Source: Alphaproteobacteria bacterium (GTDB lineage: Bacteria; Pseudomonadota; Alphaproteobacteria; RF32; CAG-239). From it: DNA of 64,000 bases. The notes beneath the pieces were generated by a model that was not told the DNA's origin, did no database searches, and saw only the letters and a list, made by a program, of their open reading frames with translations. Location: positions 1 to 64,000 of the forward strand of contig JAQWBS010000002.1 of assembly GCA_028706255.1 (NCBI GenBank). The letters are read 5' to 3'. A program made the translations under genes and the position numbers. Below are positions 58,424 to 64,000 of this stretch, piece after piece. Every line of letters begins with the position of its first letter. Position 1 is the stretch's first letter.

Positions 58424-58452
58424 AAAGAGCCTTAACCGGCTCTTTTTTTATG
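58424..58452 (+). terminator. Terminator of cI-linked operon
   Basis: aaaaaagagccttaaccggctctttttttat. Confidence 0.85.
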
Positions 58453-58509
58453 CCTAAAATATTTTTTTCATACCTCTAAACATCAATAAAATATAGAAAA
58501 AAACAGCTT

Positions 58510-58585
58510 TAATAAGATAATTATAAGATTTATCTTATTTTTTTATTGACTAAATAAGATAATACCTATAGGATGCATCTTATAT
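58510..58585 (+). promoter_or_regulatory. Second CI/Cro-type operator cluster
   Basis: AATAAGATAATTATAAGATTTATCTTATT, near-identical to 55872-55900. Confidence 0.75.
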
Positions 58586-58610
58586 TCTATAACAACAAAA
58601 GGATCACAAA

Positions 58611-58820
58611 ATGTCAGAAGAAGAATATCAAAACTTACAAATGCTTTCAGCTCATAAGCTAGAAAACAAATCAAAAAAAATTCCTTGTCCAATAATCAAT
58701 ATGATTTTTATGTCAATCATAAGCATAGGAATTTTCTTCTCTGTCATAAATCTCATACAAACTACCAATTCTCTCATTTCTTGCTACAAACTCAACCAAG
58801 AAATTGAAAGAAAACTCTAA
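58611..58820 (+). CDS. Small TM protein
   Basis: 69-aa ORF with one strong TM. Confidence 0.5.
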   Translation: MSEEEYQNLQMLSAHKLENKSKKIPCPIINMIFMSIISIGIFFSVINLIQTTNSLISCYKLNQEIERKL

Positions 58821-58849
58821 ACACAAACAACAAACATAGGAAAAAAACA

Positions 58850-59317
58850 ATGGCAATGAAAACAAAAAAATCCCCTAGGGGCAGAACACCAGATGGACAA
58901 CCAAATCCAATAGATGTTCATGTAGGAGAAAGAATTAGACTTAGAAGAACCCTACTCCGCTTAAGCCAAACGGAGCTTGCAGATATGCTCGGAGTAACAT
59001 TTCAACAAGTTCAAAAATATGAACGTGGAAGTAATAGAGTTAGTGCGAGCAGACTTTGGGATATTTCAAAAGTGCTTCAAGCACCTATCACCTTTTTTTA
59101 CGAAGATATGGAAGCAGAAACCGCACAAAATAGCCCTCGCAACCTCGCTTCAAGGAACTTGGATAGCTTAGTCATTGCAGACTCATCTGTGGGAGAAAAT
59201 GACCCAATGCAAAGCTCAGAAGCAATTGAACTTGTGAAAGCATATTTCAAAATAAACCACCGCCAAACAGCTCAAAGTTTGTTTGATGCAATGGTGTCTT
59301 GCTCAAAAGCAGCATAG
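58850..59317 (+). CDS. XRE-family HTH regulator
   Basis: VGERIRLRRTLLRLSQTELADMLGVTFQQVQKYERGSNRVSASRLWDISKVL. Confidence 0.93.
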   Translation: MAMKTKKSPRGRTPDGQPNPIDVHVGERIRLRRTLLRLSQTELADMLGVTFQQVQKYERGSNRVSASRLWDISKVLQAPITFFYEDMEAETAQNSPRNLASRNLDSLVIADSSVGENDPMQSSEAIELVKAYFKINHRQTAQSLFDAMVSCSKAA

Positions 59318-59341
59318 GGAAAAATAATACAAAAGGATGAA

Positions 59342-59539
59342 ATAAGACAAATTCGCCAATGTATAGAAAGAGAAATTCGCATCCGCAAAAGTATCTATCC
59401 TCAACAAGTCATAAATAAAAAAATGACCCGTGGCGAAGCAGAGAGGGAAATAAACCTCATGAAAAAAGCCTATTTCGTCCTAAACGAGATTGAGAACAAA
59501 CATATATATTTGCAAATAAAACTACCAGGGGAAGAATAA
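59342..59539 (+). CDS. Phage protein lacking canonical start codon (ATA start?)
   Basis: Manual frame IRQIRQCIEREIRIRKSIYPQQVINKKMTRGEAEREINLMKKAYFVLNEIENKHIYLQIKLPGEE*; SD aaagga upstream. Confidence 0.45.
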   Translation: MRQIRQCIEREIRIRKSIYPQQVINKKMTRGEAEREINLMKKAYFVLNEIENKHIYLQIKLPGEE

Positions 59540-59745
59540 TGTCAAATTTTTTCGTTCTTAGTTTTGAAGAATATTCAGACATTGAAGACATAAAAAAAGT
59601 TGGCTCAATCGTAACAGCTCATAACAACATCAATGTTCTACATATTTCAACAGAAACAATAAGTTTCAAAAAACAAAAGAAGTTCTACACAGCAAAAACA
59701 CTTCTAAACTACATAGAACGCATCAAAACAAAAGGATTAATCTAA
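59539..59745 (+). CDS. Phage early hypothetical protein
   Basis: 68 aa, overlapping/coupled starts. Confidence 0.5.
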   Translation: MSNFFVLSFEEYSDIEDIKKVGSIVTAHNNINVLHISTETISFKKQKKFYTAKTLLNYIERIKTKGLI

Positions 59746-60029
59746 TGACCCACATAGAAGAAAAAGAAGACGGTGCTTGTTTACCTTGTAAACTTCCATC
59801 TCAAACTTGGGAAACATTTATAAAGCTTGCAACAGAAGACTATGGAGCAAAAACCGTCCTTGGCTTTCAAGAGTATATTGTTGTCAAAGACATTGAACTT
59901 CCAGCAGCAACTGCAAAAAAACAAATTCGTTTTTATAAAAGCGGTGAAATTTCCGTTGCTGGAATAACTATAACCACCAACGCAACCATCCAAGATCAAA
60001 TACAATTTCTTTTGATCTTCTCAAAATAA
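59745..60029 (+). CDS. Phage early hypothetical protein
   Basis: 94 aa, ATGA-type overlap with previous. Confidence 0.55.
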   Translation: MTHIEEKEDGACLPCKLPSQTWETFIKLATEDYGAKTVLGFQEYIVVKDIELPAATAKKQIRFYKSGEISVAGITITTNATIQDQIQFLLIFSK

Positions 60030-60073
60030 GGAAGAAACAATGATTGAAGTTTTTGGGAAGTAAGGAGAATAAA

Positions 60074-60439
60074 ATGAGCAATATTGAACAGCTTTTTTTC
60101 GATTTCCAAAAAAAGGATGAAAAGTTAAGCAAAAAAGAAAGAAGGAAAATTGGCAATCCTTATGAAGACCTTGTCAACAATATAACAGATTTAACAATCG
60201 CCGAACTACCAGACTGTTTAATAAACCTTATTTGCTACAACTCATTTCCGCCAGAAAGATGGAACGCTCTTAATAAAGAGGACAAACTCAGAAGATTGTA
60301 TCAAATTACATACACTTTTCCTTGGGCAACAAATGAAGTCTCTGCAAAATCTCTTGGAATGCTTTTAGCTTCTATTTTAATTAATGAACAAAAAAATATA
60401 GATAAGCTTTTTAAGGAAAGGAATATTAATAATGAGTAA
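60074..60439 (+). CDS. Phage early hypothetical protein
   Basis: MSNIEQLFFDFQKKDEKLSKKERRKIGNPYEDLVNN..; SD aaggag before ATG 60074. Confidence 0.55.
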   Translation: MSNIEQLFFDFQKKDEKLSKKERRKIGNPYEDLVNNITDLTIAELPDCLINLICYNSFPPERWNALNKEDKLRRLYQITYTFPWATNEVSAKSLGMLLASILINEQKNIDKLFKERNINNE

Positions 60440-60641
60440 TAAAATCAAAGTAGGTCAGATTTGGCAAGAAAAAGACGGTTTAATGTATTGTCTAACAAAT
60501 GTAAAAGGCAATAACTTTGCAGCAATAAAGCCAGATGGCAGAGTTTTTGGCGGATATTCCAGTTTTGAAAATGGTGAGATTTTGTTATCCACCTACCCAA
60601 CGTGGCAAGAAGCAGTGAATAGTAAGGAGTTTAATCAATGA
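60432..60641 (+). CDS. Small phage protein, VGQ(I/V)WQ family
   Basis: IKVGQIWQEKDGLMYCLTNVKGNNFAAIKPDGRVFGGYSSF. Confidence 0.55.
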   Translation: MSNKIKVGQIWQEKDGLMYCLTNVKGNNFAAIKPDGRVFGGYSSFENGEILLSTYPTWQEAVNSKEFNQ

Positions 60642-61144
60642 ACGACAGATTAAAATTTAGAGCTATTTTTAATGTTCCCTACACGGATGAAAATGGAGAA
60701 GAAAAAGAAACTAAAATCGTTATTCCAAACGTTATGGTAGGTAGAGGTTTAGATGTAGGATTTAGTGATAATGAGTTATTAGAATCTATTGAAAAACTTA
60801 TACTTTCAGAAGAACAAAAAGAAGAAATAAAAGATTTTTTTGATAACAACTCTAATTGCATAGATGATGATTACTACTTTATTTATGCAGATGTAATAGC
60901 ACAATGTACAGGTCTTAAAGATAAGAACGGAAAGCTTATTTATGAAAACGATTATTTGAAGATTAGAAATAAAACAGGAACTATATTTATTAGAGTTAGG
61001 GTTGATTTTTATATGGGTTGTTTTATGGTTTATGATTCTGATAATATCGGAAACTATTTAAGGATTCTTTTTGATGAATGTTGGGAAATTGAAATCATCG
61101 GTAACACTCACGAAAACCTTGACCTATTAGGGGAAAAGCAATGA
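60638..61144 (+). CDS. YopX family protein
   Basis: DVIAQCTGLKDKNGKLIYENDYLKI ... EIIGNTHENLDLL. Confidence 0.88.
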   Translation: MNDRLKFRAIFNVPYTDENGEEKETKIVIPNVMVGRGLDVGFSDNELLESIEKLILSEEQKEEIKDFFDNNSNCIDDDYYFIYADVIAQCTGLKDKNGKLIYENDYLKIRNKTGTIFIRVRVDFYMGCFMVYDSDNIGNYLRILFDECWEIEIIGNTHENLDLLGEKQ

Positions 61145-61452
61145 AATTAGTTGAAATAAAAGATATTAGAGTTGGTCAGGTTTGGCAAGGTAACGCTGAT
61201 AACGTATATCAAGTAATAAATAGTAGGAACGATGAATTCAGTCAAATAATAAATAATGACGTAAATACTTGCGATTGTTTCGATGATAATGGATTTCATC
61301 TTGGATATTATAGCTTTACACAAGATTCTGTTCACAAAAAACTCATTGGAAAAATCGGCATCACTCACAAGATTGAAGATAATAGGCTTATTGAGATTAA
61401 GAGAGATAAATTTGTAAATGATTGTGAGGTAGATAATGTGGCAAAAGATTAA
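61141..61452 (+). CDS. Phage protein, VGQ(I/V)WQ family
   Basis: IRVGQVWQGNADNVYQVINSRNDEFSQIINNDVNTCDCFDDNGFHLGYYSF. Confidence 0.55.
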   Translation: MKLVEIKDIRVGQVWQGNADNVYQVINSRNDEFSQIINNDVNTCDCFDDNGFHLGYYSFTQDSVHKKLIGKIGITHKIEDNRLIEIKRDKFVNDCEVDNVAKD

Positions 61453-61594
61453 ATGCTTCTTTGGTTTTCACGAATACGATTTATTCTATTGGCGACCAGT
61501 CAAAGAAAATTCTTGCGGTATGGTTTTTAGATACTTTGTTCAAGAAAAAAGGAAACATCTAAAATGCAAACATTGTGGGAGTAAAAAGCGATGA
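61436..61594 (+). CDS. Small Zn-ribbon-like protein (52 aa)
   Basis: Manual: MWQKIKCFFGFHEYDLFYWRPVKENSCGMVFRYFVQEKRKHLKCKHCGSKKR*; ATGA overlap with 61591 ORF. Confidence 0.6.
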   Translation: MWQKIKCFFGFHEYDLFYWRPVKENSCGMVFRYFVQEKRKHLKCKHCGSKKR

Positions 61595-61974
61595 ATGATA
61601 ACGGATTAGCTGTTCAAGAAGAACCTGAAACAGTGCTTGAACTGATACGAGCAAGAAAAAAGAAACACTCAAAAAAATTGCTTAACATTAAAGAAGCAAT
61701 GAGTTATATTGGGATTTCCAAAAGGTCAAATTTTATAAATTTAGTAGAATCCGGAGAAATCGGATATAAGATCTTAGGAAAAAATGGCAGAAAATATTTT
61801 ACAACAGCAGAATTAGACAGATGGCTAAACGAGCTAAGCTTCCATACAAATTATACAAACGTGGAAAAATATATCACGTTTACTTCTCCTTCAAAACATG
61901 GAATGGGGAAAGAATACTCTTTAGAGAAACTACTGGCCAAGAAGAACTTGCAAAAGCTGAAAGATATTGCATAA
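61591..61974 (+). CDS. Excisionase-like HTH DNA-binding protein
   Basis: KLLNIKEAMSYIGISKRSNFINLVESGEIGYKILGKNGRKYFTTAELDRWL; precedes integrase. Confidence 0.75.
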   Translation: MNDNGLAVQEEPETVLELIRARKKKHSKKLLNIKEAMSYIGISKRSNFINLVESGEIGYKILGKNGRKYFTTAELDRWLNELSFHTNYTNVEKYITFTSPSKHGMGKEYSLEKLLAKKNLQKLKDIA

Positions 61975-62969
61975 AAAGACTTTCTGAGCTTGAAAATAAA
62001 TCATATACCAAATCTGATGAAATAAATGATATAAGCATAGATGAAGCCTTTGGAAGATATTATACTGAACACGGACAATTTCTTTCAAAACCAGACCTAC
62101 TTCTTAACAAGCTACAATCTCTTAAATCGATCTTAAAGATAACTTATTTAAGCCAATTAAATAAAAGCTGCATCTCAGAATTCATAAATCACCGCAGAAA
62201 TAAAGGTAATGTCGCAAACGCAACAATAAATAAAGACCTAGCTCTTTTATCATCAATCATTAATATCGCTGCAGATAAATGGGGAATAAACATCCCAAAT
62301 ATAAAAATATCAAAGTTTAAGCTTACAGAACCGGCAGAGAATATAAAGTTTTTGAAAGACTGGAAAGAAGCACAAAAAATAATTGATAGAGCAGCAAATC
62401 ACCTCAAACCAATTATATATACTGCTTTATATACAGGAATGAGACTTGGCAATATCCTTGAACTTAAATGGGATAATATCAACCTCATCAACAAAACAAT
62501 CACAATCAAAGTGAAAGATAAAGGTGTTCTTGGTGGAAGAACTCATGTAATCCCAATGATTAATAAGCTAACAGATATAATCCTTCAGCAAGAAAAGATT
62601 AATGAATTTGTCTTTAATTTCAAAAACAAGCCGATAAAGACCATTAAAACCTCTTGGCATAGCATTTTCTTCAAATGGGAAAAAGTAAAGAATAAAAAAA
62701 GCTTAAAACCAGATGATATAATCTTTGAAAAACAATATAGCAAAGACGGTGAAATTTCTGTCTACAAGAGAGTTTTAAGAAATAAAGACTTACCATATAC
62801 AAATTTTCACACCTTGCGACACACAGCCGGCACATGGATATTGAAAGAGACTGGAAACTTAAAAGTAACAAAAGAAATTCTTGGACATAAAGACATCAAA
62901 ACAACTTTGAAATATGCCCATGTTTTAGATAGTGAAAAAAGACAAGCCTTAGATTCTGTCTTCAAATAA
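61821..62969 (+). CDS. int: Tyrosine recombinase/phage integrase
   Basis: ALYTGMRLGNILELKWDNI, HTLRHTAGTWILKETGNLKVTKEILGHKDIKTTLKYAH (R..HxxR..H..Y). Confidence 0.96.
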   Translation: MAKRAKLPYKLYKRGKIYHVYFSFKTWNGERILFRETTGQEELAKAERYCIKRLSELENKSYTKSDEINDISIDEAFGRYYTEHGQFLSKPDLLLNKLQSLKSILKITYLSQLNKSCISEFINHRRNKGNVANATINKDLALLSSIINIAADKWGINIPNIKISKFKLTEPAENIKFLKDWKEAQKIIDRAANHLKPIIYTALYTGMRLGNILELKWDNINLINKTITIKVKDKGVLGGRTHVIPMINKLTDIILQQEKINEFVFNFKNKPIKTIKTSWHSIFFKWEKVKNKKSLKPDDIIFEKQYSKDGEISVYKRVLRNKDLPYTNFHTLRHTAGTWILKETGNLKVTKEILGHKDIKTTLKYAHVLDSEKRQALDSVFK

Positions 62970-62993
62970 TCTTTGTGCAAGATTTGTGCAAAA
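62964..62993. repeat. Right arm-type integrase site repeat
   Basis: AAATAATCTTTGTGCAAGATTTGTGCAAAA identical to 25197-25226. Confidence 0.7.
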
Positions 62994-63097
62994 ACAAGTC
63001 TAAAAACGAACAAAAAAGTTCAAAAAAGTACACTTTCCACAAAAACAAAACAGCTTATAAAAACCGTTAAAACCCTAGTAAACACAGGGTTTTTAAG

Positions 63098-63173
<76 letters not shown>

Positions 63174-63312
63174 ACTGAAAGTGTTCTATTATTAAATCAA
63201 ACCAGAATTAAATTCAACAGAAAATCTCGCCTTGCAGATAAGTTTGTAACTTTTAATCTTCTGTAATAAAATTTTACTATGATTTGAGTGTGAAAAAAAC
63301 TATACTAGCCCT

Positions 63313-63633
63313 ATGAAAAAACTGACTATTCTTTTCTTAGCGTTTTCTCTGATTATTTCAATTTTTGACTCAATCGGAGAATTGCCTACTCTTGAATCTG
63401 AGGACTCCAACGTTTTCGGATTTTTGTGCTATGACCTTGAAGAAGATGATGACGACATTGATAATGCAACAATTATCTCTTCCCAAACTTTTTCTGGTCA
63501 CATTTTCATCATTTCTACATTTCTTGATTATCAACCCGAAAGTGCTTATAAAAGCACTTATAAACTTTGTCTTGATGACACATATAACAAATCTCAAATT
63601 GTCAAGAAAGACATTAAACCACCCATTTCCTAA
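63313..63633 (+). CDS. Secreted hypothetical protein
   Basis: 106-aa ORF with N-terminal hydrophobic signal. Confidence 0.5.
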   Translation: MKKLTILFLAFSLIISIFDSIGELPTLESEDSNVFGFLCYDLEEDDDDIDNATIISSQTFSGHIFIISTFLDYQPESAYKSTYKLCLDDTYNKSQIVKKDIKPPIS

Positions 63634-63710
63634 GTTACATAAAAATCAAAAAAGCTCTCCCTCATTTTGAGGCAGAGGCATTGGGTTATTTTTAATTTAG
63701 GAAAAATATT

Positions 63711-64000
63711 ATGAAAGAAACACATTGTTTTGTTATCTGGCAAAATGCCAGATATAAAGAAAAAGAAATTGATAAAGATATCAGAAGCAAATTTCAAGTT
63801 TCATCTGTTTATGAAATTTTTTGGGAAAGTGATGTTTTTAAGAAAAACTTGCAAAAAATCTATGGCAAAAACATTCTCAAAACTTGGAAAAAAGAAAAAC
63901 AAATCGGCACAGGAAGCTTTCTTGTTTACAAAGTTGTTGACGAAACTCCCCGAAACTTAGGTGGAAAGAATCAAAATATGGTTGAAGCTAAACTGCTTTA
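63711..64000 (+). CDS. Hypothetical protein, N-terminal part (runs off window)
   Basis: Manual: MKETHCFVIWQNARYKEKEIDKDIRSKFQVSSVYEIFWESDVFKKNLQKIYGKNILKTWKKEKQIGTGSFLVYKVVDETPRNLGGKNQNMVEAKLL..., SD-like aggaaaa. Confidence 0.65.
   Translation, partial: MKETHCFVIWQNARYKEKEIDKDIRSKFQVSSVYEIFWESDVFKKNLQKIYGKNILKTWKKEKQIGTGSFLVYKVVDETPRNLGGKNQNMVEAKLL

Overview
This 64 kb AT-rich window looks like the chromosome of a host-associated (probably gut) alphaproteobacterium carrying one nearly complete ~38.0 kb tRNA-integrated podovirus-like prophage (about 25,148-63,146).

Host part, 1-25 kb: a DUF4422 glycosyltransferase start, two decayed Mpi-type serine recombinases flanking a short inverted-repeat segment with a sigma70-like promoter, a 5'-truncated MFS gene, csp, malic enzyme, a MptE/DUF115-like protein, HAD phosphatase, tRNA-Leu, a 2,4-diaminopentanoate-dehydrogenase-like protein, an AlaRS lacking C-Ala, a basic amino acid decarboxylase/antiporter pair, uvrA, a CnrYXH-like sigma cassette, and a glycan cluster with an aGPT-Pplase/5hmdU-kinase-helical-like protein.

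Prophage: attL/attR are 52-nt duplications of the 3' part of tRNA-Thr(CGU). The lysis, tail, ejected-protein and head modules read leftward (Bbp16/Bbp19-like head, T7-like tail-tube and internal virion proteins). An early lytic arm follows Cro. The CI-side arm carries a compact GHKL ATPase / DUF4325 (STAS-like) / PIN operon directly behind the repressor, then early genes, Xis and integrase.

The most interesting items are: (1) the GHKL-DUF4325-PIN lysogenic cargo operon, a candidate defence or TA-like system; (2) a C4-type antisense RNA leader before an antirepressor-like gene, with 11+7 nt complementarity; (3) an Acb2/Tad1-like cyclic-nucleotide sponge candidate; (4) an FtsK-gamma/GapR (DUF2312) fusion; (5) a dual amino-MTase/C5-MTase fusion; (6) a ~135-nt tRNA-like element without a normal anticodon arm; (7) a structured leader RNA with a terminator before the Acb2-like gene; (8) the invertible-promoter relic. 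All homology assignments come from recognising motifs by eye; no database search was run.
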